Assembly (NCBI RefSeq): GCF_900110835.1
Contig: NZ_FOJG01000001.1
Location: 1-64,000 of the forward strand
Length of the DNA stretch: 64,000 nucleotides
Reading direction: 5' to 3'
DNA from: Chitinophaga arvensicola
GTDB taxonomy: Bacteria > Bacteroidota > Bacteroidia > Chitinophagales > Chitinophagaceae
The stretch's first letter is position 1. Each line of letters begins with the position of its first letter. A model generated the notes under the pieces. It saw only the letters and a program-made list of their open reading frames with translations. It was not told the origin of the DNA and searched no databases. Position numbers and translations under genes: made by a program. Positions 42,960 through 52,269 of this stretch are shown here, piece by piece.

Positions 42960-43511
42960 ATGGAAATCTTAACGCCCGATCATCTTTCAGATCATTCGAT
43001 AGTAGTAAAGTCAGACATTTTTCCGGTAGATAAAACCTGGATAGATAGTATTGGTTTGAAACTGAAAGTTATCGATAAGGTAAGCGGCCGTGACAGCTTC
43101 CGGATCAGGTATTCAGGACTCAGATACAGCGATGGTTTTCTTGGCCCAGACGGCAAGATCCCGCTTGTTGTTTATGCAACAATGGACGACGGGAAGGAGA
43201 TATTGATATATGATGAACGGATTCATGGGTATGAGCCCATACTGGTTGAAAAAAAGGACTTTCACGCTCCCCGGTTCCAGCAGTATATCGATCATTCCGG
43301 TGCACAGTTGTTCCGCATATATTTCTGTGCGAATTCAAGCATTGATTTTGAGGATGAGTTTACCAGTGATGAAAATGGCCTGATCCATACCCTTGAAGAT
43401 AAATACCGTAGCCAGGAATGGCTGCGCGCAAATGCATTTGACTATATTGTTGTATTTCTTGAAAATGAAAACGGAGACTTTACCAAACTTATAGAAATGG
43501 AACTCGCATAG
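42960..43511 (+). CDS. cytoplasmic protein of unknown function (orphan pair, second)
   Basis: 183 aa, acidic, without signal peptide or membrane segment. Composition and length resemble small beta-rich proteins (SGLRYSDGFLGPDGKIPLVV, DGKEILIYDERIHGYEPIL), but no family is recognised. The pairing of an exported and a small acidic cytoplasmic protein has the look of an effector and its partner, which is only speculation. It ends at the terminator shared with the second tRNA-Glu. Confidence 0.45.
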   Translation: MEILTPDHLSDHSIVVKSDIFPVDKTWIDSIGLKLKVIDKVSGRDSFRIRYSGLRYSDGFLGPDGKIPLVVYATMDDGKEILIYDERIHGYEPILVEKKDFHAPRFQQYIDHSGAQLFRIYFCANSSIDFEDEFTSDENGLIHTLEDKYRSQEWLRANAFDYIVVFLENENGDFTKLIEMELA

Positions 43512-43572
43512 GTTGCTTCTGAAAGATCGTTGCTTTCCAAATTAACTTTGTGAAAGCTGGCATCTGACCAAT

Positions 43573-43606
43573 AAAAAAGCCTGCAAATTAATTTGCAGGC
43601 TTTTTT
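43573..43606. terminator. bidirectional terminator beside tRNA-Glu copy 2
   Basis: A perfect 34-base palindrome (arms 43573-43589 and 43590-43606) with AAAAAA/TTTTTT ends. It serves the tRNA on the minus strand and the orphan gene on the plus strand. Confidence 0.88.
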
Positions 43607-43614
43607 TCGTCTTG

Positions 43615-43686
43615 TACCACGTACGGGAATCGAACCCGTGACTCCTCCGTGAAAGGGAGGCGTCTTAACCCCTTGACCAACGCGGC
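43615..43686 (-). tRNA. tRNA-Glu (TTC), copy 2
   Basis: Same 72-base cloverleaf as copy 1 with anticodon TTC; it differs at two bases, one in the variable region (AGTC for ATTC) and one in the T loop. CCA is not encoded. It has an exact upstream promoter and a palindromic terminator. Confidence 0.97.
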
Positions 43687-43703
43687 GCATCATTTTCGGA
43701 TTG

Positions 43704-43734
43704 CAAATGTAGGATGTTATTTTATATTTCCAAA
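43704..43734 (-). promoter_or_regulatory. promoter of tRNA-Glu (copy 2)
   Basis: Minus strand TTTG (43731-43734), 19-base spacer, TACATTTG (43704-43711): a full consensus match. Confidence 0.75.
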
Positions 43735-43760
43735 AAAAATTTTCATAACCTAAATTTATA

Positions 43761-43791
43761 TTGATTAATACTGGTATTGATTGTAAATTCG
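43761..43791 (+). promoter_or_regulatory. promoter of gap
   Basis: TTG (43761-43763), a 20-base spacer and TAAATTCG (43784-43791), seven of eight matches to the -7 consensus, 36 bases before the gap ATG. Confidence 0.5.
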
Positions 43792-43826
43792 CCTTCGATT
43801 TTTTCATACTCAAATCACGATGTAAA

Positions 43827-44843
43827 ATGGGAACTACTCTCAAAATTGGTATTAATGGTTTCGGTCGTATTGGCCGTTTGGTATACCGCCAGATTTACAA
43901 AATGCCCGGCATTGATGTGGTAGCTATCAATGACCTCACCAGCCCTAACGTGCTGGCGCATTTGCTGAAATACGATTCAGCACAGGGTAGATTCGATGCA
44001 GAAGTTAAGCATTCCGACAACGCAATCAATGTGAACGGTGAAGATGTGAAGATATATGCACAGAGAGACCCGTCTCAAATTCCCTGGAAGAACCACGACA
44101 TCGATGTAGTAATCGAATGTACCGGTTTCTTCGCTGACAAGGATAAAGCTGCTGCTCACATCACTGCTGGTGCTAAACGTGTGGTTATCTCTGCTCCTGC
44201 TACCGGTGATCTGAAAACTGTTGTTTTCAACGTAAACCACGCTATCCTGGATGGCAGTGAAACCGTTATCTCCTGCGCTTCCTGCACCACCAACTGCCTG
44301 GCTCCTATGGCGAAAGTGCTGCAAGACAACTACGGTATCGCTACCGGTTTAATGACTACCGTTCACGCTTACACCAACGACCAGAACACCCTGGATGCTC
44401 CTCATCCAAAAGGTGACCTGCGCCGTGCACGCGCTGCTGCTGCCAACATCGTACCTAACAGTACCGGTGCTGCAAAAGCAATCGGCCTGGTATTACCAGA
44501 ACTGAAAGGTAAACTGGACGGTAACGCACAACGCGTACCTACTATCACTGGTTCCTTAACTGAGCTGACTACCATCCTCAATAAGAAAGTAACTGCTGAA
44601 GAAATCAACGCTGCCATGAAAGCTGCTTCCAATGAGTCTTTCGGTTATACCGAAGATGAAATTGTAAGCTCTGATGTAATCGGTATCCACTTTGGTTCCC
44701 TGTTTGATGCTACTCAGACTAAAGTAATCACTGTTGGCGATCACCAGATGGTTAAAACCGTTTCCTGGTACGATAACGAAATGAGCTACGTATCTCAGCT
44801 GGTTCGTACTGTAAAGTACTTCGCCGGTCTGATCACTAAATAA
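43827..44843 (+). CDS. gap: glyceraldehyde-3-phosphate dehydrogenase (type I)
   Basis: About 338 aa from the ATG at 43827; the open frame upstream runs through the promoter. It oxidises glyceraldehyde-3-phosphate with NAD and phosphate in glycolysis. Motifs: [17 protein letters not shown] (NAD fold), catalytic Cys153 in [23 protein letters not shown], the [20 protein letters not shown] anion site and [10 protein letters not shown]. Codon use is strongly biased (many CTG, GGT, AAC), fitting high expression. pgk follows downstream after a weak terminator, a glycolytic cluster. Confidence 0.97.
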   Translation: MGTTLKIGINGFGRIGRLVYRQIYKMPGIDVVAINDLTSPNVLAHLLKYDSAQGRFDAEVKHSDNAINVNGEDVKIYAQRDPSQIPWKNHDIDVVIECTGFFADKDKAAAHITAGAKRVVISAPATGDLKTVVFNVNHAILDGSETVISCASCTTNCLAPMAKVLQDNYGIATGLMTTVHAYTNDQNTLDAPHPKGDLRRARAAAANIVPNSTGAAKAIGLVLPELKGKLDGNAQRVPTITGSLTELTTILNKKVTAEEINAAMKAASNESFGYTEDEIVSSDVIGIHFGSLFDATQTKVITVGDHQMVKTVSWYDNEMSYVSQLVRTVKYFAGLITK

Positions 44844-44854
44844 TTATACCATGT

Positions 44855-44880
44855 ACTCCCGGTGCAAACCGGGAGTCTTT
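44855..44880 (+). terminator. hairpin with GCAA tetraloop after gap
   Basis: A perfect 9-bp stem ACTCCCGGT/ACCGGGAGT (44855-44863, 44868-44876) capped by a GNRA loop, followed by CTTTAAA. The weak T-run suggests partial read-through into pgk. Confidence 0.6.
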
Positions 44881-45004
44881 AAATTCCGCGGGACTACACC
44901 ATAGCAGCCATTAGCCAGATTAAACTGGTTGTATACTCGCTTTGTGCTGTTGGTACCGCGGTTTTTTTAATACTGCCCCTTCTCGTTATCTTAAATTGAT
45001 ACAT

Positions 45005-46198
45005 ATGAGCAAATTCTCTGATTATAACTTCAATGGCCGCAAAGCCTTGATCCGCGTTGATTTCAACGTGCCTTTGAACGATAAGTTCGAAATCACGGAT
45101 GATACCCGTATGCGTGCAGCCGTACCTACCATCCAGAAAATCCTGAAAGATGGTGGTGCCGTGATCCTGATGTCTCACCTGGGTCGCCCGAAAGACGGTC
45201 CGACCGATAAATATTCTTTAAGACACCTGGTGTATCACCTCGTTTCCCTGCTGGGTGGCGTTACCGTGAAATTCGCGGAAGACTGCGTTGGTCCTGTTGC
45301 TGAAAAAGCGGCTGCCGACCTGCAGATGGGCGAAGTACTGCTGCTGGAAAACCTGCGTTTCCACAAAGCAGAAGAAAAAGGTGATGCACAATTTGCAGAA
45401 CAGCTGTCCAAACTGGGCAACGTATATGTGAATGATGCATTTGGTACTGCCCACCGTGCACACGCTTCCACAGCGGTGATTGCACAGTATTTTGCCCCTG
45501 AGAACCGCATGTTCGGTTTACTCATGGAAGCAGAAGTAACCAGCGCTACCAAAGTACTGAACGATGCCGCTTCTCCGTTTACCGCTATCCTCGGTGGCGC
45601 CAAAGTGAGCGACAAGATCCTGATCATCGAAACCCTGATGGACCGCGCCAACAACCTGATCATCGGTGGTGGTATGGCTTATACTTTCCTGAAAGCACAG
45701 GGTAAAGAAATCGGCAGCTCCCTCTGCGAAAATGATAAACTGGACCTGGCCAATGAGCTGGTAGCCAAAGCAAAGGAAAAAGGAGTAAAATTATTACTGC
45801 CGGTAGATTCTATCGCAGCAGATAAATTTGCGCCAGATGCCAATACCCAGGAAGTTTCCAACGATAATATTCCTGCCGGATGGATGGGCCTCGACATAGG
45901 ACCTAAGTCTGTAGCACTGTTTGCCGAAACAATTGCCGCTTCCAACACCATTTTATGGAATGGCCCTATGGGTGTATTCGAAATGGCTGCTTTCCAGGCT
46001 GGTACCAAAGGTGTAGCAGATGCTATTGTAACTGCAACCGCTAAGGGTGCATTCTCCCTGGTAGGTGGTGGCGACTCCGTTGCTGCTGTAAACCAGTTTG
46101 GTATTGCAGACAAGGTTAGCTACGTTTCCACAGGCGGTGGCGCATTACTGGAGTTCTTTGAAGGTAAGGAACTGCCAGGTATCGCAGCGATCAGCTAA
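45005..46198 (+). CDS. pgk: phosphoglycerate kinase
   Basis: About 397 aa from the ATG at 45005. It transfers phosphate from 1,3-bisphosphoglycerate to ADP. Motifs: [26 protein letters not shown] (substrate Arg/His), [31 protein letters not shown], the WNGPMGVFE nucleotide loop and [13 protein letters not shown]. Length is normal. It follows gap at 161 bases; expression probably by its own promoter plus read-through, though I could not locate an exact -7 box. Confidence 0.97.
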   Translation: MSKFSDYNFNGRKALIRVDFNVPLNDKFEITDDTRMRAAVPTIQKILKDGGAVILMSHLGRPKDGPTDKYSLRHLVYHLVSLLGGVTVKFAEDCVGPVAEKAAADLQMGEVLLLENLRFHKAEEKGDAQFAEQLSKLGNVYVNDAFGTAHRAHASTAVIAQYFAPENRMFGLLMEAEVTSATKVLNDAASPFTAILGGAKVSDKILIIETLMDRANNLIIGGGMAYTFLKAQGKEIGSSLCENDKLDLANELVAKAKEKGVKLLLPVDSIAADKFAPDANTQEVSNDNIPAGWMGLDIGPKSVALFAETIAASNTILWNGPMGVFEMAAFQAGTKGVADAIVTATAKGAFSLVGGGDSVAAVNQFGIADKVSYVSTGGGALLEFFEGKELPGIAAIS

Positions 46199-46327
46199 GC
46201 AACCGATATTTATAGAAGCTATTACGGCGATAGGCGTATGCAAAGATTTAATCTTGCGCAGCGTTATATCGCTGTAATAGCTTTTTGCTTTTTTATATCT
46301 TGCAACCAATCATTAATACCTGTTGTC

Positions 46328-47737
46328 ATGAATAAACGCTTTCTCTGGTACCCGGCCATCATCGGCGTTTTTGCGGCGCTGATCTGGGTCATCCTTCAGA
46401 AGGGACAATCCTTGCCGGTTAACCCGCATACCGTCATTCCGGCTACGCCGGCCACTGTAGCTGCTTCCGGCGGCTGGTGGCGTTATCTCGACAATCTGAA
46501 GCATCCGCTGGGCCTGCTGTTATTGCAGATCATCCTCATTATGCTGGCTGCCAGGGTATTTGGGCTCCTTGCCAATAAACTCAAGCAACCCGCCGTAGTA
46601 GGTGAAATCATTGCCGGTGTATTGCTGGGTCCTTCCCTGCTGGGCTGGATAGCGCCTTCCTTTTCCGGCTTCCTCTTCCCGGTGGAATCCCTGAAAAATC
46701 TTCAATTCCTCAGCCAGATAGGTTTAGCCTTCTTTATGTTCATCGTGGGCATGGAACTGGATATCCAAAAAATCAGGAATAAAGCACATGATGCGGTGAT
46801 GATCAGTCATGCCAGCATCATTATCCCCTTTTTCCTGGGCGTTTGGCTGGCATATTTCCTCTTTACCCGTTTCGCCCCTGCCAACGTAAGCTTTTTATCA
46901 TTTGCGCTGTTTATGGGCATTGCCATGAGCATTACCGCTTTCCCGGTGCTGGCCCGTATTGTACAGGAACGTAAACTGACCAATACTCCACTTGGGGTGA
47001 TGGCTATCACCTGCGCTGCCGCCGATGATGTGACCGCCTGGTGTATTCTGGCCGTAGTAGTGGCTATTGTAAACGCCGGCGGACTGCTGAGCGCCGTGAT
47101 CACCATTTTGCTGGCCATTGTGTTTGTGACTATCATGCTCACAGTAATAAGACCCTGGTTGAGCAAAACCGTGGAGACGCAGGTGGCCAAAGGCCGTCAG
47201 AAAGCAGCCGTTTCCCTGGTGTTTTTTATCCTGCTGATCTCTGCCTGGCTGGCGGAAGTAATCGGTATCCATGCCTTATTTGGCGCTTTCCTTGCTGGAG
47301 TGATCATGCCTTCCGGTACCAGTATCAAACAACTGCTGACAGATAAGCTGGAAGATGTGAGTGTTTTACTATTGTTACCCATTTTCTTTGTGTATACCGG
47401 CTTAAGAACACATATCGGCCTGTTGAACCAGGGCGATCTCTGGGTTGTTTGCGGTATGATCATGCTGGTAGCAGTGGTAGGTAAGTTTGGCGGCAGTACC
47501 ATCACTGCACGGCTAATGGGTCAATCCTGGCGCCAGTCGGTTTCCATTGGTGCGCTGATGAATACACGTGGGTTAATGGAACTGGTAGTATTGAATATCG
47601 GGTTTGATCTCGGTATCCTATCTCCTGAAATCTTCGCCATGATGGTGCTGATGGCACTGGCTACCACCTTTATGACAGGACCGTTGCTGGACCTGGTAGC
47701 ATTCAGTGAGAAACGCAAAGGACTGGTAAACGTATAA
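46328..47737 (+). CDS. cation:proton antiporter (CPA2 family)
   Basis: About 469 aa from the ATG at 46328; an ATG at 46238 would add 30 residues and cannot be excluded. About 12-13 membrane helices are visible. Family motifs: KLKQPAVVGEIIAGVLLGPS, FFMFIVGMELDIQKIRNKA, the MSITAFPVLARI helix, CAAADDVTAW with the paired ion-binding Asp residues, and MNTRGLMELVVLNIGFDLG. It exchanges Na+ or K+ for protons across the inner membrane. It lacks the C-terminal RCK/TrkA-N domain of KefB/KefC proteins, so ion choice is unclear. It ends at a strong terminator. Confidence 0.92.
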   Translation: MNKRFLWYPAIIGVFAALIWVILQKGQSLPVNPHTVIPATPATVAASGGWWRYLDNLKHPLGLLLLQIILIMLAARVFGLLANKLKQPAVVGEIIAGVLLGPSLLGWIAPSFSGFLFPVESLKNLQFLSQIGLAFFMFIVGMELDIQKIRNKAHDAVMISHASIIIPFFLGVWLAYFLFTRFAPANVSFLSFALFMGIAMSITAFPVLARIVQERKLTNTPLGVMAITCAAADDVTAWCILAVVVAIVNAGGLLSAVITILLAIVFVTIMLTVIRPWLSKTVETQVAKGRQKAAVSLVFFILLISAWLAEVIGIHALFGAFLAGVIMPSGTSIKQLLTDKLEDVSVLLLLPIFFVYTGLRTHIGLLNQGDLWVVCGMIMLVAVVGKFGGSTITARLMGQSWRQSVSIGALMNTRGLMELVVLNIGFDLGILSPEIFAMMVLMALATTFMTGPLLDLVAFSEKRKGLVNV

Positions 47738-47749
47738 ATAACAGATAAA

Positions 47750-47799
47750 GACATAAAAAAAAGAGACCGCTGATGATCAGCGGTCTCTTTTTTTATGTC
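47750..47799. terminator. bidirectional terminator, antiporter/lytic transglycosylase
   Basis: Arms 47750-47773 and 47777-47799 pair almost completely (GAGACCGCTGA core, 3-base loop) between convergent genes. The outer GACATAAAAAA part is shared with the terminator at 41394. Confidence 0.9.
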
Positions 47800-47816
47800 G
47801 TATACCCTGCGGGTGA

Positions 47817-49112
47817 TTATTTCTTTTTAGCAGCTACTGTCTTCTTTTTGGCAGTAGTAGTTTTCTTTTTAGCGCCGTAGTGGTGCTTTTTGGTGGTGTG
47901 ATGTTTTCTGGCAGAAGTAGTAGTAGTTGCTTTTTTAGCTACCGGGCTCTTATCTGCCATTTTCACCGGTGGTGGGAATTTGGATTTATCCACACCTACT
48001 GCTTTATCATCCAGTGTCATCTGAACGGATTCTTTCAGCATTTCGTCTTTCTCTGCCATGAACTGTTTCATCTTTTCTTTCGGGATGCGCAGGTCATAGT
48101 TGTTTTCGGCGCTGGACATTGCTTTAGAGAAGCCAGGATTGAAGCGGTCCAGTTCGGCCACGTTCATGTCCAGTTTCTTTGCAATTGCTTCCAGGCGGTA
48201 TTTGCCGGTTACATTAATTTCAACAGTGCTGAAGATCTCATCTTCTGTTAACGGACCTCTTGCCACGGGGGCAGACAGGTTATCTGCTACAGGTACATTA
48301 ACAGTGATAGTGTTATCGTTATCGTCGCTTACACCGAAGAAGTTATTGAACTTATCGAGAATATAACCGGTAGCGATGAATTTGTACACATGATTACGTG
48401 ATTCTGCCGGCAGGAAGTATTGCATGCCCCAGAAATCGGTACGTCCGCTGGCTTTGATAGCGCGTTGAACGCCACCTGCACCGCAGTTGTAGGCAGCAAC
48501 TACCAGTAACCAGTCGTCGAACTGTGCATACAGCTGATTCAGGAACTGTGCGGCAGCCAGGGTAGATTTATAGAAGTCTTTTCTTTCGTCTACTTTCTTA
48601 CCTACGCTCAAACCGAAGATGCGGGCGGTTCCGGCCATAAACTGCCAGGCGCCTACTGCACCCACCCGGGAGCGGGCATTGATATTAAAGCTGGATTCAA
48701 TTACAGCGAGGTACTTCATTTCCTCCGGGATACCGTTATCGCGGAACACCTTTTCGATCATCGTGAAATAAGGTTGTCCCTTGTCGATCATGATCTGCAG
48801 ATGCTGACTATACCGGGTAGCATAGTTACTTACGTAACCGGCAACCAGGTTATTGTTGATCTGTTCATACACTTTCGCGCTACGGATCGTGTTAGGCAGG
48901 CTCTGAGCGGCTTTTTTAACAGCCACGGATGTTGGCGATGGCAGTACAGCAGAATCCTTTGGTAAACGTACCTTGTGATTCAGCTTCACTACAGAAGTAT
49001 CAGGCGATAAAACCGGATACGCCATCTCTTTAGGATTGCTATTGCCTCCCTTTGCACTCACACTCACTAAACTTGTTGCTGGCAACAGCAGTAGTAAAAA
49101 GATTTTTCTCAT
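47817..49112 (-). CDS. LysM-containing lytic transglycosylase (MltD-like)
   Basis: About 431 aa from the ATG at 49112 (a TTG six codons earlier was rejected). Signal peptide residues 1-20 (MRKIFLLLLLPATSLVSVSA). The SLT domain lies about 120-270: the catalytic Glu sits in LAVIESSFNINARSRVGAVG, with AWQFMAGTARIFGL and VAAYNCGAGGVQRAI after it. One LysM-like peptidoglycan-binding motif follows (GKYRLEAIAKKLDMNVAELD). The last 60 residues are Lys/Thr/Ala-rich (KKHHYGAKKKTTTAKKK), probably bound to the wall or anionic polymers. It cleaves glycan strands in the periplasm. It follows gatA by 10 bases. Confidence 0.93.
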   Translation of the reverse strand: MRKIFLLLLLPATSLVSVSAKGGNSNPKEMAYPVLSPDTSVVKLNHKVRLPKDSAVLPSPTSVAVKKAAQSLPNTIRSAKVYEQINNNLVAGYVSNYATRYSQHLQIMIDKGQPYFTMIEKVFRDNGIPEEMKYLAVIESSFNINARSRVGAVGAWQFMAGTARIFGLSVGKKVDERKDFYKSTLAAAQFLNQLYAQFDDWLLVVAAYNCGAGGVQRAIKASGRTDFWGMQYFLPAESRNHVYKFIATGYILDKFNNFFGVSDDNDNTITVNVPVADNLSAPVARGPLTEDEIFSTVEINVTGKYRLEAIAKKLDMNVAELDRFNPGFSKAMSSAENNYDLRIPKEKMKQFMAEKDEMLKESVQMTLDDKAVGVDKSKFPPPVKMADKSPVAKKATTTTSARKHHTTKKHHYGAKKKTTTAKKKTVAAKKK

Positions 49113-49122
49113 ACAATTTATT

Positions 49123-50568
49123 TTAAACAACAGTAACCTGCTCTTTAGCCATCACCTGATGGGCTATATGTAACAAGTTTGCTTCGCTAAACTTCTTTGT
49201 GATGATCTGTACACCGTATGGCATTCCGTTTGAATGCCGGTACAAAGGAACGGATATAGCCGGAACCCCTGCCAGATTTGCCAGTACCGTATAAATATCG
49301 GCGAGGTACATGGCGATAGGGTCATCTGTTTTTTCCCCTAATTTAAATGCTGTGGATGGCACAGTTGGCATTAAAATGGCGTCGTATTCTTCTAGTATAT
49401 CGTTGAGTTTCTCTGTGACAAAACGCCTAACCTGTTGTGCCTTAGTATAATATGCGTCATAGTAGCCTGCACTCAGCACAAAAGTCCCCAGTAAGATACG
49501 ACGTTTTACCTCTTTACCAAACCCTTCAGATCTACTTTTTTTGTAAAATTCTGTAAGATCCAGGTTTTTTTCAGGGGTTCTGTGTCCATATTTCACCCCA
49601 TCATACCGGGATAAATTCGAGGAAGCTTCTGCTGTAGTGAGTACGTAATAGGCTGGAACTACGTGGTCAAGGTATTCAAAACTCTTTCCTGATACCGTGT
49701 GACCCAATGACTGCAAACTTTCAAAAAAATCAATATAGCCTTCTTTCATTTCTGCGTCCAGACCGTCGTGGTACTGGGCATCTCTTAAATACGCAAATCT
49801 GAATGTTTTATTGTCTTCCAGGTTCGCTTTATAATCCGGTACCTCTTTTTGGGAGGCGGTACTATCGTACTCATCCGGACCAGCGATGACTTGTAGAACA
49901 GACGCCACATCGGCAATATCCTTGCCAAAAATGCCAATCTGATCAAATGAAGAGGCATAAGCGATGAGTCCGTAACGGGAGATGCGGCCATAGGTGGGCT
50001 TTAAGCCTACTATACCGCAAAAATCTGCCGGCTGGCGAACAGAACCGCCGGTATCGCTACCCAGGCTCACCTGGCATAAATCGGCCTGCACCGCAACGGC
50101 TGATCCACCAGAGGAACCACCCGGTACGCGGGAGTTATCCAGGGCATTCAGCGTGGGACCATAGGCAGAATTCTCATTGGTAGACCCCATGGCGAATTCA
50201 TCGCAGTTGAGGTTACCAATGATAATGGCATCTTCTGCCAGCAGTCTTTCAACGGCGGTGGCAGAAAAGAGGGAAGTAAACCCTTCCAGTATATGGGAAG
50301 CGGCACTAACATTATGGCCTTGATAGCAGATCACATCTTTAATACCTATCACCACGCCTGCAAGCACGCCCAGCTTTTCCCCGTTTTTAAGGCGGGTATC
50401 GAGCGCACGTGCTTTCTCCAGGGCTTCCTCTTCATACACTTCCAGGAAGGCATTCAAATGTTTTAACTGAGCTATACGGTTGAGGTAATAACGCACCCGC
50501 TCCGTACAGCTTGTGCTGCCGGCGTATAATGCTTTATGGAAAGTAATTATACTGCTGAATTCAGACAA
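49123..50568 (-). CDS. gatA: Asp/Glu-tRNA amidotransferase subunit A
   Basis: 481 aa; the glutaminase subunit that supplies ammonia to amidate Glu-tRNA(Gln) or Asp-tRNA(Asn). The amidase signature shows the Ser-cis-Ser-Lys triad: Lys in GVVIGIKDVICYQGH and the two serines in PGGSSGGSAVAVQA ... SLGSDTGGSVRQPADFCGIV. VPAISVPLYR closes the domain. The start codon is TTG at 50568; no ATG fits and the N-terminus matches relatives from there. GatB and GatC are elsewhere. It sits between tatA and the lytic transglycosylase gene on one strand. Confidence 0.95.
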   Translation of the reverse strand: MSEFSSIITFHKALYAGSTSCTERVRYYLNRIAQLKHLNAFLEVYEEEALEKARALDTRLKNGEKLGVLAGVVIGIKDVICYQGHNVSAASHILEGFTSLFSATAVERLLAEDAIIIGNLNCDEFAMGSTNENSAYGPTLNALDNSRVPGGSSGGSAVAVQADLCQVSLGSDTGGSVRQPADFCGIVGLKPTYGRISRYGLIAYASSFDQIGIFGKDIADVASVLQVIAGPDEYDSTASQKEVPDYKANLEDNKTFRFAYLRDAQYHDGLDAEMKEGYIDFFESLQSLGHTVSGKSFEYLDHVVPAYYVLTTAEASSNLSRYDGVKYGHRTPEKNLDLTEFYKKSRSEGFGKEVKRRILLGTFVLSAGYYDAYYTKAQQVRRFVTEKLNDILEEYDAILMPTVPSTAFKLGEKTDDPIAMYLADIYTVLANLAGVPAISVPLYRHSNGMPYGVQIITKKFSEANLLHIAHQVMAKEQVTVV

Positions 50569-50627
50569 GACTAAACCAGTTAAAAAATTAAATTAATCAG
50601 AAATACTCCAAAGGGAGTTGGCTACAA

Positions 50628-50912
50628 CTATATCTTAGAATGAGTTGCGTCCTCAGTGCTGGTATGCGGCGCATCTGTAGTGGCCGTAGCTGCTGGTTGA
50701 ACAGGCTTTTCTTTCATACCTTCTTCTATTTCCTGGCGCACATTGTTTTTGGCGTCATTGAATTCACGGATACCTTTACCCAGACCGCGCATTAATTCAG
50801 GGATTTTCTTGCCTCCGAAGAGCAGCAATACAACCACGGCAATTAACAACAGCTCGGACATTCCAATATCCTGAAGAATCAAAAATGATGATTTTACAAA
50901 AACAGCAGTCAT
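50628..50912 (-). CDS. tatA: twin-arginine translocase subunit TatA/E
   Basis: 94 aa. A short N-terminal extension (residues 1-17) is followed by the single membrane helix ([20 protein letters not shown]) and the amphipathic helix ([20 protein letters not shown]), then an Ala/Thr/Pro-rich tail. It forms the pore of the Tat pathway that exports folded proteins. No TatC is in the window. Two likely clients are: the hydrolase at 36175 and the superoxide dismutase at 61368. It precedes gatA at 59 bases. Confidence 0.93.
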   Translation of the reverse strand: MTAVFVKSSFLILQDIGMSELLLIAVVVLLLFGGKKIPELMRGLGKGIREFNDAKNNVRQEIEEGMKEKPVQPAATATTDAPHTSTEDATHSKI

Positions 50913-50942
50913 CGTCTCAAATGTTTATAAATGATTAGTCAA

Positions 50943-50950
50943 CAAAGATA
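50943..50950 (-). promoter_or_regulatory. -7 element of tatA
   Basis: Minus strand TATCTTTG, an exact -7 match, 31 bases before the tatA ATG. No -33 TTG at normal spacing. Confidence 0.4.
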
Positions 50951-51021
50951 GTTGATAAAATCGGCTTTTTCACCTTCACTCCGCTATCCTGCTGTAGTTT
51001 TAATACCATTTTAAGCACACG

Positions 51022-51053
51022 AAAAAAGCGGCACCGGTAATGGTCCCGCTTTT
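51022..51053 (-). terminator. terminator of rplS
   Basis: Stem AAAAGCGG/CCGCTTTT (51024-51031, 51046-51053) followed on the minus strand by a T-run, right after the rplS stop. Confidence 0.65.
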
Positions 51054-51075
51054 AACAAATTTCCCTGTATTTATA

Positions 51076-51423
51076 CTAAACCCTTTTTTCTTTGATACGG
51101 GCTTTCTTACCAGCTCTTTCGCGCAGGTAGTACAGCTTAGCTCTTCTTACTTTACCTACCTTGTTCAACACGATACCATCGATATGAGGAGAGTAAAGCG
51201 GAAACAGTCTTTCCACACCAATGCCATCAGAAATTTTTCTAACAGTGAAAGACATTGTTGATCCTGTACCCTGGATTTTCAACACATCACCTTTAAAGGA
51301 CTGAATCCTTTCTTTATTACCTTCCACGATTTTATAGTTGACAGTGACGTTGTCGCCTGCTTTAAACTTCGGGTACTGTTTGTTAGCTGTCAGTTGTTCG
51401 TGAACAAACGAAATTGCGTTCAT
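51076..51423 (-). CDS. rplS: 50S ribosomal protein L19
   Basis: 115 aa. Motifs [52 protein letters not shown] and [20 protein letters not shown] are the L19 signature. It binds at the 30S-50S interface. It lies 120 bases downstream of trmD but has a full promoter of its own (51446-51477) and a terminator. Confidence 0.98.
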   Translation of the reverse strand: MNAISFVHEQLTANKQYPKFKAGDNVTVNYKIVEGNKERIQSFKGDVLKIQGTGSTMSFTVRKISDGIGVERLFPLYSPHIDGIVLNKVGKVRRAKLYYLRERAGKKARIKEKRV

Positions 51424-51445
51424 CTTTCAAATATTTATGGGAGTG

Positions 51446-51477
51446 CAAAAGTAAGTCAAGAAATAGCATTTACCAAA
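51446..51477 (-). promoter_or_regulatory. promoter of rplS
   Basis: Minus strand TTTG (51474-51477), 20-base spacer, TACTTTTG (51446-51453): a full consensus match between trmD and rplS. Confidence 0.7.
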
Positions 51478-51542
51478 TTAAAAATCAAGAAATTATCTCC
51501 GTCAAATGGTAAAGCAATCTATATGACCTATGTATCATTAAG

Positions 51543-52214
51543 TTATAACAGGTCGGGCCTGCGTTGTTTTGTTCTTTCTATTGATTCCTGGTGTCTCCAT
51601 TCATCAATCTTCTTGTGATCACCGCTTAGAAGGATCTCCGGCACCTTCCAGCCACGGAACTCTTCAGGGCGGGTGTATACCGGCGGCGCCAGCAGATTGT
51701 CCTGGAATGAGTCTGTAAGGGCGCTTGTTTCGTTGTTGAGTACCCCTGGAAGCAATCTGCCAATGGCATCTACCAGCACAGCAGCTCCCAGTTCGCCTCC
51801 ACTCAGCACATAATCACCGATGGAAATCTCTTTCGTGATAAAATGATCCCGGATACGTTGATCGATGCCTTTGTAATGTCCGCAAAGCATGAGCAGGTTC
51901 CCTTTGAGCGACAGCTGGTTGGCCATTTTCTGGTTCAGCGTTTCGCCATCGGGGGTCAGGTAGATCACTTCATCGTACTGAATCTTTGCCTGTAGTGACT
52001 CTATAGCATTTACAATGGGCTCCAGCATCATGACCATTCCTGCACCGCCGCCAAACTGGTAATCATCTACCTGGCTGTGTTTCAGGGTAGAATACTGCCT
52101 GAGCGGGTGTACATGTATTTCCAGTAATCCTTTGGCCTGTGCCCTTTTCATGATAGAATGGGACAACGGGCTTTCCAGCAGTTCCGGCAATACGGTAATT
52201 ATATCTATTCGCAT
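51543..52214 (-). CDS. trmD: tRNA (guanine37-N1)-methyltransferase TrmD
   Basis: 223 aa; methylates G37 of tRNAs with S-adenosylmethionine, preventing +1 frameshifting. The SPOUT-knot motifs are present: [32 protein letters not shown] and [20 protein letters not shown], with the N-terminal [19 protein letters not shown]. Its place next to rimM and rplS is the classic arrangement. It begins 55 bases after the rimM stop. Confidence 0.97.
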   Translation of the reverse strand: MRIDIITVLPELLESPLSHSIMKRAQAKGLLEIHVHPLRQYSTLKHSQVDDYQFGGGAGMVMMLEPIVNAIESLQAKIQYDEVIYLTPDGETLNQKMANQLSLKGNLLMLCGHYKGIDQRIRDHFITKEISIGDYVLSGGELGAAVLVDAIGRLLPGVLNNETSALTDSFQDNLLAPPVYTRPEEFRGWKVPEILLSGDHKKIDEWRHQESIERTKQRRPDLL

Positions 52215-52269
52215 ATTGCAATGTATTGAATTTCAGCCTTTAGCAGGATATCCGGCTAAAAGCCAGCGG

